Source: a virus. Taken from it: 42,895 nucleotides of DNA. The stretch covers positions 1 through 42,895 of IMG/VR virus record IMGVR_UViG_3300009497_000011. The stretch is one strand, 5' to 3'. The notes below the pieces were generated by a model. That model worked only from the letters and a program-made list of their open reading frames with translations, had not been told where the DNA came from and did not search any database. The stretch's first letter is position 1, and every line of letters begins with the position of its first letter. The translations under genes and the position numbers were made by a program. Below, one piece after another: positions 24,640 to 30,884 of this stretch.

Positions 24640-24648
24640 ATACTATCA
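24640..24648 (+). promoter_or_regulatory. ATACTATCA motif, copy 6
   Basis: The motif overlaps the stop codon of the minus-strand HNH-like gene. A TTGAAT hexamer 18 bases upstream of TAATAC would make a plausible sigma-70 promoter reading rightward; the first convincing plus-strand gene after it is at 24935. Confidence 0.4.
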
Positions 24649-24897
24649 CGAACCCTTGGGTCGACCGCCTCTACCTAAGTTCCGTGATCTGTTCTTCGCC
24701 TTCGACTGCACTCTCAAATTACCATTAGAGCTATCTTTAGGGTTGTGATTCTTATGATCCACGTCCTTACCTTTAATCGCCTTGGCACCAAGGTTCCTTT
24801 TAGCAACAGCACGACTCAGATTTCTAGCAGCCCTGCGCTTCTTTTGATCAGGTTTACTGTGATACAATTCATATTCTCTTTTATAATTTCGAGCCAT
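24646..24897 (-). CDS. Small basic HNH-like protein (83 aa)
   Basis: This very basic protein contains KGKDVDHKNHNPKDSSNGNLRVQS, the core of an HNH fold (the DVDHKN...N-L-R pattern seen in small phage HNH-type proteins). It then has RSRNLGRGGRPKG. The N-terminal half is Arg/Lys/Ala-rich helical and could bind DNA. It is the only gene found in the plus-strand arm that reads leftward, which suggests late expression or acquisition as a mobile unit. A full third metal ligand is not evident, so catalytic activity is uncertain. Confidence 0.75.
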   Translation of the reverse strand: MARNYKREYELYHSKPDQKKRRAARNLSRAVAKRNLGAKAIKGKDVDHKNHNPKDSSNGNLRVQSKAKNRSRNLGRGGRPKGS

Positions 24898-24934
24898 TAG
24901 CTCACCTAATCAGTCACTTAGACTATTTTCAAGC

Positions 24935-25099
24935 ATGAACCAAGTAGACAAGTTAATTGAAAAAGAACGATGGTATCTATCCGAAAACCTTGGATACGAT
25001 TGCACCACTACCGCCATGGGGCTCTGTGCCCTTAGCAACCGAATAACCACACTAATCCAATTCTCTTTTGGTAAGTACATACACAAATTAGATGAATGA
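24935..25099 (+). CDS. Small early protein (54 aa)
   Basis: The ORF MNQVDKLIEKERWYLSENLG... ends in KYIHKLDE and overlaps the next gene by eight bases. Two cysteines and a mid hydrophobic helix (TAMGLCALSNRITTLIQFSF) are visible. The ATG has no SD. Tight overlap with a likely real gene supports coding. No family recognised. Confidence 0.5.
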   Translation: MNQVDKLIEKERWYLSENLGYDCTTTAMGLCALSNRITTLIQFSFGKYIHKLDE

Positions 25100-25451
25100 A
25101 TCAATCCACGCAGCCCTCGATCTACTTGACAGTAAGATCACCGACGCTCAATTCGATAAAGAAATTAAAAACTCTAAGTTCCTCAGAGACTGTAAGTCCA
25201 AAGGATTCAACGAATGCATCAAAGACGGACTGATCAAGTTCCCTGAAAACGCACATAAGCGCAAAGGTACACGTAAATACAACTTCAACAGAGGACGCAC
25301 CCGAGAAGATGCCATACAAAAAGTAACCCAGATCAACATACTACGAAGCAAAGGTATGCTCGTATGCGATGCCTGTAAACAACTAGGTGTTGTCTACCAG
25401 ACATACTACGATTGGGCTGTTGTTCTTGACCTCCAATACGTACGAAAATAA
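25092..25451 (+). CDS. Putative helix-turn-helix DNA-binding protein (119 aa)
   Basis: The C-terminal part, TQINILRSKGMLVCDACKQLGVVYQTYYDW, has the spacing of a helix-turn-helix (IL..G....A.....V...T...W). The middle is basic (NAHKRKGTRKYNFNRGRTRED). It probably binds DNA and may regulate early genes or act with the nearby motif. The start at 25092 overlaps the previous stop; a second ATG at 25096 is out of frame. Its stop overlaps a 14-codon ORF (TAATG) leading to the MazG-like gene. Confidence 0.6.
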   Translation: MNESIHAALDLLDSKITDAQFDKEIKNSKFLRDCKSKGFNECIKDGLIKFPENAHKRKGTRKYNFNRGRTREDAIQKVTQINILRSKGMLVCDACKQLGVVYQTYYDWAVVLDLQYVRK

Positions 25452-25495
25452 TGAGATTTCTAACAACCCTAACCAAAATCAACTACAAAGCATGA
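25451..25495 (+). CDS. Possible 14-aa coupling ORF
   Basis: MRFLTTLTKINYKA starts in TAATG with the previous stop and ends in ATGA with the MazG-like start. It could keep ribosomes running across the 40-base gap. Too short to judge as a protein. Confidence 0.3.
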   Translation: MRFLTTLTKINYKA

Positions 25496-25803
25496 CATCA
25501 GACGAACAAATATACCTTATTCGAGAATGGGGCAGAGCCAAAGGAATCATTGGACCCAAGGGTTCAGGTACCGAGCGCACGCAACTTTATAAGCTAATGG
25601 AGGAAATCGGCGAATTACAGCACGCCATTCGCGACAATATCGAGCACGAGAAGATTGACGCGATAGGCGACTGTGGCGTAGTCCTAATCCTGCTTGCTGA
25701 CATTATCGGCATTCCCTTCGAAGACTGCTTAGAAGCTGCCTATCAGGTAATCAGCAAGCGTACTGGAAAGATGGTAAACGGCACTTTCGTCAAAGATGAC
25801 TAA
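25492..25803 (+). CDS. MazG-like nucleotide pyrophosphohydrolase (103 aa)
   Basis: The all-alpha NTP pyrophosphatase signature is present. EEIGE is at residues 37-41 (after QLYKLM), and the second acidic pair lies in EKIDAIGD at 53-60. The next helix is VVLILLADIIG, and the segment EDCLEAAYQVISKRTGKMVNGTFVKD closes the fold. Phage MazG homologues hydrolyse nucleoside triphosphates or alarmones and may prolong host metabolism. I chose ATG 25492 because the family begins just before the conserved helix; the longer frame starts inside the previous gene. Length fits the compact class. Confidence 0.87.
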   Translation: MTSDEQIYLIREWGRAKGIIGPKGSGTERTQLYKLMEEIGELQHAIRDNIEHEKIDAIGDCGVVLILLADIIGIPFEDCLEAAYQVISKRTGKMVNGTFVKDD

Positions 25804-25809
25804 TAATTT

Positions 25810-25970
25810 AGCAACAAGCTGTTGCTGAGCCCGACTCTAAGGACGTAAGGAATCCATGGAGCCCGTGATATAACAAAAGCAACAACTAAACTAATCAGTT
25901 CAGTTGACGGCACTCGTTATAAAGGAAGAAACAAAGCATAGCACCCGCGCCTCAGGGGTTTATCTGAGGC
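25810..25970 (+). other. Leader with two hairpins before the YD-repeat gene pair
   Basis: AGCAACA/TGTTGCT (25810-25826, loop AGC) follows the MazG-like stop, and GCCTCAG/CTGAGGC (25949-25955 with 25964-25970) lies 24 bases before the ATG at 25994. Neither has a clear U tract. A start further upstream for the next gene is in frame, but its N-terminal extension reads through the second hairpin and looks non-coding. Confidence 0.45.
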
Positions 25971-25993
25971 ACCACTTTAAAACACAAAGCACT

Positions 25994-26377
25994 ATGAAAA
26001 AACTAAGCGACACCTTAAAAGAACTAAACATCAAATTCAGCTTTCCCATTAAAATCAAAGATGCTAATGGTAACAGGACTTACTACGAGGACAGTGATGG
26101 CGACTGGTCTAAGTATGAGTATGATGTTGATGGCAACACGACTTACTACGAGGACAGTGATGGCTACTGGTCTAAGCGTGAGTATAATGCTGGTAACCAG
26201 ACTTACTTCGAGGACAGCAATGGCTCATGGTCTAAGCGTGAGTATGATGCTGATGGCAACGAGACTTACTTCGAGCACAGCGATGGCACCAAGGGGGGGA
26301 CTCCAAGATCAGCCAAGGCTTGCGAAGGTAAAATCGTCGAAATTGACGGTGTTAAATACGAACTCAAAGCACTATGA
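25994..26377 (+). CDS. YD-repeat-like protein, first paralogue (127 aa)
   Basis: After the start MKKLSDTLKELNIKFSFPIKI, the protein has about four copies of an ~20-residue unit of the form YYEDSDGYWSKREYDADGN, which alternates acidic turns with aromatic pairs. This is reminiscent of YD/RHS repeats (YDaDGN.T) but shorter. A final segment, GTPRSAKACEGKIVEIDGVKYELK, follows. The next gene has the same head, repeats and tail start, so the two are tandem duplicates; the stop and next ATG overlap as ATGA. Function unknown; a beta-sheet binding scaffold or inhibitor is conceivable. Confidence 0.7.
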   Translation: MKKLSDTLKELNIKFSFPIKIKDANGNRTYYEDSDGDWSKYEYDVDGNTTYYEDSDGYWSKREYNAGNQTYFEDSNGSWSKREYDADGNETYFEHSDGTKGGTPRSAKACEGKIVEIDGVKYELKAL

Positions 26378-26724
26378 AAACACTAAGTGAAACACTATCA
26401 GAACTAAACATCAACTTCAGCTTTCCCATTAAGATTGAAGATGCTAATGGCAACACGACTTACTACGAGCACCGCGATGGCTACTGGTTTAAGCGTGAGT
26501 ATGATGCTAATGGCAACATGACTTACTTCGAGGACAGTGATGGCAAATGGTCCAAGTATGAGCATGATGCTGAGGGGAAAATGACTTACTACGAGAAAAG
26601 TGATGGCAAATGGTCTAAGTATGAGTATGATGTTGATGGCAACGAGACTTACTTCGAGGACAGCGATGGCACCAAGAGGGGGACTCCAAGATCAGCCAAG
26701 ACTTGCGAAGGTAAAACACTTTAG
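26374..26724 (+). CDS. YD-repeat-like protein, second paralogue (116 aa)
   Basis: It begins MKTLSETLSELNINFSFPIKI, nearly the same as the preceding gene, then carries four units such as TYFEDSDGKWSKYEHDA. It ends GTPRSAKTCEGKTL, lacking the last ~12 residues (VEIDGVKYELK) of its neighbour. DNA repeats of about 60 bases underlie the protein repeats, so unit number could change by slippage or recombination. No known partner. Confidence 0.7.
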   Translation: MKTLSETLSELNINFSFPIKIEDANGNTTYYEHRDGYWFKREYDANGNMTYFEDSDGKWSKYEHDAEGKMTYYEKSDGKWSKYEYDVDGNETYFEDSDGTKRGTPRSAKTCEGKTL

Positions 26725-26780
26725 TCGGCACTCTGCTGATTAATACCAACGATGGGTGTAGCTATTACATCGTTAAACAT

Positions 26781-26824
26781 ACGCCTGTCACTCCTTGGTA
26801 ACTACAAGGATGTGGCAGGCACTT
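26781..26824 (+). other. Imperfect hairpin ahead of a small membrane gene
   Basis: GCCTGTCACTCCTTG (about 26781-26795) pairs with CAAGGATGTGGCAGGC (about 26807-26822) with one mismatch and one bulge. It may end the upstream transcript or protect the next one. Its presence inside the longer frame that begins at 26752 is why I prefer the start at 26830 for the next gene. Confidence 0.5.
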
Positions 26825-26829
26825 ACTTT

Positions 26830-26973
26830 ATGCTCACACGCCTGATCACAAAAATAGCCGTCTTTGTCGTCCCAATAATCCTTGATGCACTATGCATTGG
26901 GTTAAAACGATGGGCACGATCCCGTTCATACAGGAAAGACCACCACCTATACGACGACAATAACCGCTATTAA
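26830..26973 (+). CDS. Small membrane protein (47 aa)
   Basis: From ATG 26830 the product has one hydrophobic span (LITKIAVFVVPIILDALCIGL) followed by a strongly basic tail (KRWARSRSYRKDHHLYDD), giving an N-out/C-in orientation by the positive-inside rule. An ATG at 26752 would add 26 residues that overlie a hairpin. A terminator follows two bases after the stop. Function unknown. Confidence 0.5.
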   Translation: MLTRLITKIAVFVVPIILDALCIGLKRWARSRSYRKDHHLYDDNNRY

Positions 26974-26974
26974 C

Positions 26975-27014
26975 AGTGTTGTCCTCCACCCGAGGGCAAC
27001 ACTCAATCTTTATT
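26975..27014 (+). terminator. Rho-independent terminator
   Basis: A 12-bp stem, AGTGTTGTCCTC (26975-26986) with GAGGGCAACACT (26992-27003), including one G-U pair and loop CACCC, followed by CAATCTTTATTTT. Confidence 0.8.
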
Positions 27015-27016
27015 TT

Positions 27017-27190
27017 ATGAGTGATACAAAGAAACCGAAGAAAAAAGCAGCTAAAAAACGAGTCTTCAAAGCTCCACCAATGGATGCACCCAGCCAATCA
27101 GACCTTGAGAAAAGGGTGCTTGAGTTGGAACAGGACGCTCGCAGGAGTCGAAGACTACACTTCAAACTCGGGCAGATTGACCTAGAGTAA
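27017..27190 (+). CDS. Small basic protein with charged helix (57 aa)
   Basis: The N-terminus is a Lys-rich tail (MSDTKKPKKKAAKKRVFK) and the C-terminus a charged amphipathic helix (DLEKRVLELEQDARRSRRLH) that could form a coiled coil. It lies between a terminator and a stem-loop, so it seems to be a single-gene unit. A nucleic acid or histone-like binding role is possible; not recognised. Confidence 0.6.
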   Translation: MSDTKKPKKKAAKKRVFKAPPMDAPSQSDLEKRVLELEQDARRSRRLHFKLGQIDLE

Positions 27191-27191
27191 A

Positions 27192-27226
27192 TAAAAAGCC
27201 CTTGCACCAACCACAATGCAAGGGCT
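27192..27226 (-). terminator. Perfect 10-bp hairpin with U tract for leftward reading
   Basis: AGCCCTTGCA (27197-27206) pairs with TGCAAGGGCT (27217-27226). The T run occurs on the minus strand (TTTTTATTT after the stem). On the plus strand the stem follows AAAAA and has no U tract, so it may stop leftward transcripts or act as a 3' end protector. Confidence 0.6.
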
Positions 27227-27302
27227 CCAACCAGAATAACTATGAACTATGACACACACCATAGTGCCACCAAGAGAATGAACCCAACCAAGAAAGTCAA
27301 CC

Positions 27303-27608
27303 ATGAAACAACTAGAATCAAAGTTCAAAGAGATAGCTGAGACATACACTGATAAAGCAGACGCAGCCAAGGCACTCCACCGTGTCCTTTGTGACTACGC
27401 TACTAAGTGTGGGATGGATCCTGACATGGAAGTCACCATTCGGAGTCCTGAAGAAAACGAGTCCTTCGGACAACATCCCTGCTGGTACGTAAGCTTCGAA
27501 GCTGGTGACTACCAATGGGCCATTGGCTCCTCGTTCACTCTGTCCAACAAAGGACACTGGTACACTGAACCCTACTACTCCTTCGATCTCGAATTCACTG
27601 ACGCATGA
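27303..27608 (+). CDS. Hypothetical early protein (101 aa)
   Basis: A small acidic protein with an N-terminal helix (KFKEIAETYTDKADAAKALHRVLCDYATKCG) and an aromatic beta-rich C-terminal half (PCWYVSFEAGDYQWAIGSSF...GHWYTEPYYSFDLEF). Similar small proteins are common in phage early regions, but I cannot name the family. The stop overlaps the next ATG. It begins without an SD sequence. Confidence 0.7.
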   Translation: MKQLESKFKEIAETYTDKADAAKALHRVLCDYATKCGMDPDMEVTIRSPEENESFGQHPCWYVSFEAGDYQWAIGSSFTLSNKGHWYTEPYYSFDLEFTDA

Positions 27609-27835
27609 GACATATACTCATATGGCACAGCGAAGACGGCAGTGTCATCGCCTGCAAAGACAAGAAGTTCCGCAGATCCGTATTCTTTGGAACCGTAAGC
27701 ACATCCTGTAAACTCTGGAAATCAAAAGGTTGGGCTAAACGATTCGCCGACAAAAAAGGATTAGACGACTACACCATAAAAACCATACGAGACGGTCAAA
27801 GCGTTGACTGCTTCGGTAACGTAACCGCACTATGA
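27605..27835 (+). CDS. Hypothetical early protein (76 aa)
   Basis: A basic protein (MRHILIWHSEDGSVIACKDKKFRRSVFFG...KLWKSKGWAKRFADKKGL) with strand-like start and Lys-rich centre. Overlaps of four bases at both ends (ATGA) tie it to its neighbours. No family recognised. Confidence 0.65.
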   Translation: MRHILIWHSEDGSVIACKDKKFRRSVFFGTVSTSCKLWKSKGWAKRFADKKGLDDYTIKTIRDGQSVDCFGNVTAL

Positions 27836-28176
27836 AACAAATCAAAGCACACATCAACCAACTGGTGAGCCAAGAAAATCAGCTCACCACAGGTGATGGT
27901 CTCTATATTGATCTCAAGTACCACAAGGAACTAAACGACGAAGTCCTTGCTCACAAAGCTACATACTGTGAATGGGATGACGACGGCACACTGACCGAAG
28001 AAGAGTGGTCGGTACATGACGCCATGCTAGAATGGCATAGCTACATTAACGGAGGTTGCCACGGAATCGACGGAATCCTAGCTGTACTCTGCCCAGACAA
28101 CATCTGGCGCAAGGTACTCTGGTTCACAGACGACAGAGTAGGTCAAGCTTTTAGCCTCAAACCACCCACCACATAA
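27832..28176 (+). CDS. Hypothetical early protein (114 aa)
   Basis: Acidic with many Trp and His residues (YCEWDDDGTLTEEEWSVHDAMLEWHSYINGGCHGIDG). The Asp/Glu-rich stretch could bind a metal, but no known site is matched. Starts in ATGA overlap with the 76-aa gene and is followed by a 12-base gap. Function unknown. Confidence 0.65.
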   Translation: MKQIKAHINQLVSQENQLTTGDGLYIDLKYHKELNDEVLAHKATYCEWDDDGTLTEEEWSVHDAMLEWHSYINGGCHGIDGILAVLCPDNIWRKVLWFTDDRVGQAFSLKPPTT

Positions 28177-28188
28177 ACCTTTATCAAT

Positions 28189-28404
28189 ATGAAATACAAC
28201 GGACACAAAAACTACAATCATTGGAACGTATCACTTTGGATCAACAACCACGAAGGGTTATACAATTGGGCTCAACAGCTTCTGAAAACCCATACAAAGC
28301 AACAAACCGCTGAAATCATGACGGACACGTTAGAGGGGCAATCAACTCCTGATGAGGTTCGTTATAGTTTCTCAAGCATTCGCGCCGCGCTCGTCGGCAT
28401 GTAA
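28189..28404 (+). CDS. Phage-common small protein, DUF7249-like (71 aa)
   Basis: The opening KYNGHKNYNHWNVSLWINNHEGLYNWA matches a recurrent phage protein type (K-Y-N-G-..NYETWNV.LWI.ND..LY). The remainder is a short helical part. The family is of unknown function and widely present in phage accessory regions. Confidence in the family comes from remembered sequence style. Confidence 0.75.
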   Translation: MKYNGHKNYNHWNVSLWINNHEGLYNWAQQLLKTHTKQQTAEIMTDTLEGQSTPDEVRYSFSSIRAALVGM

Positions 28405-28437
28405 GCTACCACAACAACCACATAAACCCACATAATT

Positions 28438-28596
28438 ATGCCTAATCAACGCGCAGCACACCTTAAACAACTCACTCTAATAATAGACAAAACGCTTCTG
28501 AGCAAAGTCGAAAAGCTGGCCACCGAGCTAGACCTCTCACGCAATAAAACGCTTGGCTCGCTCATCAGTGACGCAGTCCAACAACTAAACCGCTAA
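28438..28596 (+). CDS. Ribbon-helix-helix-like DNA-binding protein (52 aa)
   Basis: The product has a short basic N-terminus, a beta strand (LKQLTLIID), then two helices (KTLLSKVEKLATELDLS and KTLGSLISDAVQQL) separated by the usual turn. This is the ribbon-helix-helix (CopG/Arc) plan. Such dimers bind operator pairs, so it is a candidate regulator of phage or host promoters. ATG context is AATTATG. It may bind one of the repeated motifs reported here, but nothing in the sequence proves it. Confidence 0.7.
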   Translation: MPNQRAAHLKQLTLIIDKTLLSKVEKLATELDLSRNKTLGSLISDAVQQLNR

Positions 28597-28603
28597 CAAT
28601 ACT

Positions 28604-28726
28604 ATGAAAATATACTGCAAAGACCTCGAAGACCTAGTAAACACCGTTGAATTCCTCTTACACAAAGGCATTCAATTCGACGCAACCACTGACTCAATGA
28701 TCATCCGACTAACTGGAGGTTACTAA
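28604..28726 (+). CDS. Small early protein (40 aa)
   Basis: MKIYCKDLEDLVNTVEFLLHKGIQFDATTD..IIRLTGGY: a strand-helix-strand mini-fold often seen in tiny phage proteins. It is joined to the next gene by TAATG and starts eight bases after the previous stop, with the recurrent ACTATG context. Confidence 0.6.
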   Translation: MKIYCKDLEDLVNTVEFLLHKGIQFDATTDSMIIRLTGGY

Positions 28727-28953
28727 TGACCAAAGTAGAGATCACATTTTACAACACCGAACCCAAATCCTTCAATGGATGGTACGGAGAGATGACCCTG
28801 CACCACAACACTACCGTGCGTGAAACCATCACCAAAGAGTACAACACAGACTCCGACAAACGAGCCTTCGGGTTCGCTAAAGCCTTAGTAAAGTTCCTAA
28901 AGCGCAAGGATCCTGACCGCTACAGCACAAGCCTTAAAATAGAAGTACTATGA
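28726..28953 (+). CDS. Hypothetical early protein (75 aa)
   Basis: A beta-then-alpha protein (KVEITFYNTEPKSFNGWYGEMTLHHNT...KRAFGFAKALVKFLKRKDPD). Overlaps both neighbours by one and four bases. No family recognised. Confidence 0.65.
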   Translation: MTKVEITFYNTEPKSFNGWYGEMTLHHNTTVRETITKEYNTDSDKRAFGFAKALVKFLKRKDPDRYSTSLKIEVL

Positions 28954-29087
28954 ATCCAAATAAACGAATGTTCCGCAACCTATCCGCTAAATCCTTTTGG
29001 CGTTCCCGTGACACAACAGACCGATGGTCCCTCGGCTACTGGTACGGACTCCACGTGACCTATAAATACGCATCAGAACACATGTAA
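28950..29087 (+). CDS. Small early protein (45 aa)
   Basis: A basic Arg/Trp/Tyr-rich peptide (MNPNKRMFRNLSAKSFWRSR...SLGYWYGLHVTYKYASEHM). It exactly fills the gap between two genes with ATGA and TAATG overlaps, which supports translation. Function unknown. Confidence 0.6.
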   Translation: MNPNKRMFRNLSAKSFWRSRDTTDRWSLGYWYGLHVTYKYASEHM

Positions 29088-29728
29088 TGAAACGACCAAC
29101 TCTCAAGTCACTCGAAGCCATCGTTGGCACACTGTCCGTACCCAGCAAGATGCCTTGCTTCGGATACTCGATCCCAGCTGCCTACTGTATCGTAGGTGGC
29201 AGGATCTCAAAGGATCCTAAGTCCACTTGCGCAAGCTGCTACGCTAAGAAAGGTCGATACATCTTCCCCAATGTACTAGCTGCCATGGAAAAGCGGTTCC
29301 AATCTCTCAAGAATATCGATCTCTGGGAAGAGACGATGACTGAGCTGATTGGTCGAAAAGAGAAGTCAGAATGGTTCCGCTGGCACGACTCAGGTGACCT
29401 ACAGTCCGTAGAACACCTCAATGCCATCGTTAACATTGCAAACAACCTACCCCATATCGAATTCTGGATTCCTTCACGGGAATATAAGTTCGTACGGGAC
29501 TGGAAACTAAAGAACGGGAAGTTCCCTAAGAACCTAATTATACGACTCTCTGCGTACTTCCGAGGCAAGGCCGCAAAAGCTCGCTACCTCGAAGACCTAC
29601 CAACATCCACTGTTGGTTGGAAAGAATCACCACACGAATGCCCAGCACAACACCAAGGTAACCAATGCGGTGACTGCCGAGCCTGCTGGGATCCAAAAAC
29701 ACCGAACGTAGACTATCCACTCCACTAA
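29087..29728 (+). CDS. GP88-family cysteine-rich protein (213 aa)
   Basis: The pattern matches the phage GP88 family, first named from mycobacteriophages. It has an N-terminal TLSVPSKMPCFGYSIPAAYC, then CASCYAKKGRY, then WFRWHDSGDLQS near residue 100, and a C-terminal CPAQHQGNQCGDCRACWD. The cysteine groups could hold an iron-sulfur cluster or zinc. The biochemical function is not established to my knowledge. It lies among early genes upstream of the replication unit, and the ATG overlaps the 45-aa gene stop. Confidence 0.8.
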   Translation: MKRPTLKSLEAIVGTLSVPSKMPCFGYSIPAAYCIVGGRISKDPKSTCASCYAKKGRYIFPNVLAAMEKRFQSLKNIDLWEETMTELIGRKEKSEWFRWHDSGDLQSVEHLNAIVNIANNLPHIEFWIPSREYKFVRDWKLKNGKFPKNLIIRLSAYFRGKAAKARYLEDLPTSTVGWKESPHECPAQHQGNQCGDCRACWDPKTPNVDYPLH

Positions 29729-29730
29729 TT

Positions 29731-29991
29731 ATGATCGCCATCAACACCAAATACTTACCCCCAACAAATACCCTTGGTTCCCGCATCAAGGCCAAAACAG
29801 ACACCTATTCAGTGACCATCCCCCGTGACTATTCAAAAAATGATCTCGAAATGCACTTCGCAGCAGTCAAGGCTCTGACTAAAAAACACTACCCGAGTTG
29901 GAACATCTCCACAATGGTCTATGGTTCCAGTAACAATGGATGCACCTACCACTTCTGCTTCCCTCACAGCATAGTTAACACTATGCTGTGA
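29731..29991 (+). CDS. Hypothetical early protein (86 aa)
   Basis: A small basic alpha/beta protein (GSRIKAKTDTYSVTIPRDYSKNDLEMHFAAVKALTKKHYPSW) with a C-terminal beta part, resembling common unnamed phage proteins. Its last codons are part of a perfect 13-bp hairpin, so the end of the gene and a regulatory structure share the DNA. Start context AATTATG. Confidence 0.7.
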   Translation: MIAINTKYLPPTNTLGSRIKAKTDTYSVTIPRDYSKNDLEMHFAAVKALTKKHYPSWNISTMVYGSSNNGCTYHFCFPHSIVNTML

Positions 29992-29992
29992 G
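29963..29992 (+). terminator. Perfect 13-bp palindrome over the gene stop
   Basis: CTCACAGCATAGT (29963-29975) and ACTATGCTGTGAG (29980-29992) are exact inverted repeats around TAAC. The structure includes the TGA stop of the 86-aa gene. There is no U tract after it (AAAACTTAG), so it may be an attenuator, a stability hairpin or an operator before the replication unit. Confidence 0.6.
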
Positions 29993-30086
29993 AAAACTTA
30001 GTTAACACCTAACCTTTACAGGGAACTTAGCTTTGACGCGCTAGGGTAACGGATGTCACAAAACCCACTCCCTCAAAATTACACAT

Positions 30087-30272
30087 ATGAAATCCATCAA
30101 AGAAATTTTAATCGAACGTGACGGAATGGATCCCGATGATGCCGACGCACTCATTGCTGATGCTCAAGAGGAATTTGACGAGTACATTGAAAATAACGAC
30201 TTGGACGCAGCAGAAAACATCTGTTCGGACTACTTTGGTCTTGAACCTGACTACATCATAGAGTTTTTCTGA
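30087..30272 (+). CDS. Acidic small protein (61 aa)
   Basis: Strongly acidic and helical: MKSIKEILIERDGMDPDDADALI..AQEEFDEYIENND..AENICSDYFGLEPDYI. Proteins of this form are common in phage accessory regions. The acidity suggests a DNA mimic or partner-binding role, but that is a guess. It opens the replication operon and is followed by the nuclease gene after one base. Confidence 0.75.
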   Translation: MKSIKEILIERDGMDPDDADALIADAQEEFDEYIENNDLDAAENICSDYFGLEPDYIIEFF

Positions 30273-30273
30273 G

Positions 30274-30642
30274 ATGAACGAAGCTAGTTTCAGTAGATAC
30301 TTAGCTGGTCATCTCAAAAAGCTGGACGGGTTTATCCAGCGGTTGGAAGTGACAACAGGTGCAGGAGTGCCAGATATGGTGCTCCTGCATTCTAACCAAA
30401 CTCATTGGATCGAACTCAAGTGGAAGACAAAGCATATCAGGCCAGAACAATACGTATGGGGCATCAAAGCAAAAGCCTCAGGCGTTACCGTAAACTACCT
30501 CGTTGGATACGAAGACCGTATCGAACTGTACAACGTGTCCGAAGCAACCCCTATGGCTCGTTCTTGGAAATTAACCGAACTAACTACAACCACAGATAGA
30601 ACCAAAAACGGAATAACAGAACTACTCAACCACCTACTATGA
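30274..30642 (+). CDS. PD-(D/E)XK nuclease, VRR-NUC/resolvase-like (122 aa)
   Basis: The active site is visible as GVPD at residues 31-34 and ELKW at 47-50, followed by the basic segment KTKHIRPEQYVWGIKAKASG. This is the order E...PD...(E)xK...Q of the VRR-NUC and Holliday junction resolvase group. In a phage replication operon it probably resolves branched DNA or takes a role like T7 gp3. Gene length is typical for stand-alone VRR-NUC proteins. The stop overlaps the next ATG. Confidence 0.85.
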   Translation: MNEASFSRYLAGHLKKLDGFIQRLEVTTGAGVPDMVLLHSNQTHWIELKWKTKHIRPEQYVWGIKAKASGVTVNYLVGYEDRIELYNVSEATPMARSWKLTELTTTTDRTKNGITELLNHLL

Positions 30643-30884
30643 CACTCGAAGAAATGCCCACAGACGAACTCTTGCAGCTGCTCGAACGCTACGAGAAACG
30701 AGCAAAGAGTTTATTCTACAACGTACCCGTATCCTCACCACAGTACAGCAAACACCAGAAGCAGTGGGCGGATAAGGACTACTACGACAACAGTGTTTGG
30801 ATACACAACATCGAACACATACTCAAATCCAGAGGATACACCTATGACAAAACTTCAAGAACCTTTATTCCTCCCAAAGATTAG
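30639..30884 (+). CDS. Small protein overlapping the DNA polymerase start (81 aa)
   Basis: A charged helical protein (LEEMPTDELLQLLERYEKRAKSLFY) with Tyr-rich C-terminus. It overlaps the nuclease gene by four bases and the DNA polymerase gene by 41 bases, a compact arrangement that suggests coupling. Function unknown. Confidence 0.65.
   Translation: MTLEEMPTDELLQLLERYEKRAKSLFYNVPVSSPQYSKHQKQWADKDYYDNSVWIHNIEHILKSRGYTYDKTSRTFIPPKD

Noticed and set aside
21905-24648. T7-type phage promoters
   Set aside because: Only the first six bases of TAATACTATCA agree with the T7 consensus, and no T7-like RNA polymerase gene is present.
26752-26829. Longer start of the 47-aa membrane protein
   Set aside because: The added 26 residues overlie a hairpin and do not improve the topology; kept only as an alternative.
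27242-27340. 32-aa ORF before the 101-aa gene
   Set aside because: It overlaps the start of a better gene by 38 bases, has no SD and a composition without clear character.
30793-30843. GTG start for the DNA polymerase
   Set aside because: It would deepen the overlap with the 81-aa gene to 92 bases, and the ATG at 30844 in CCTATG context fits the rest of the arm.
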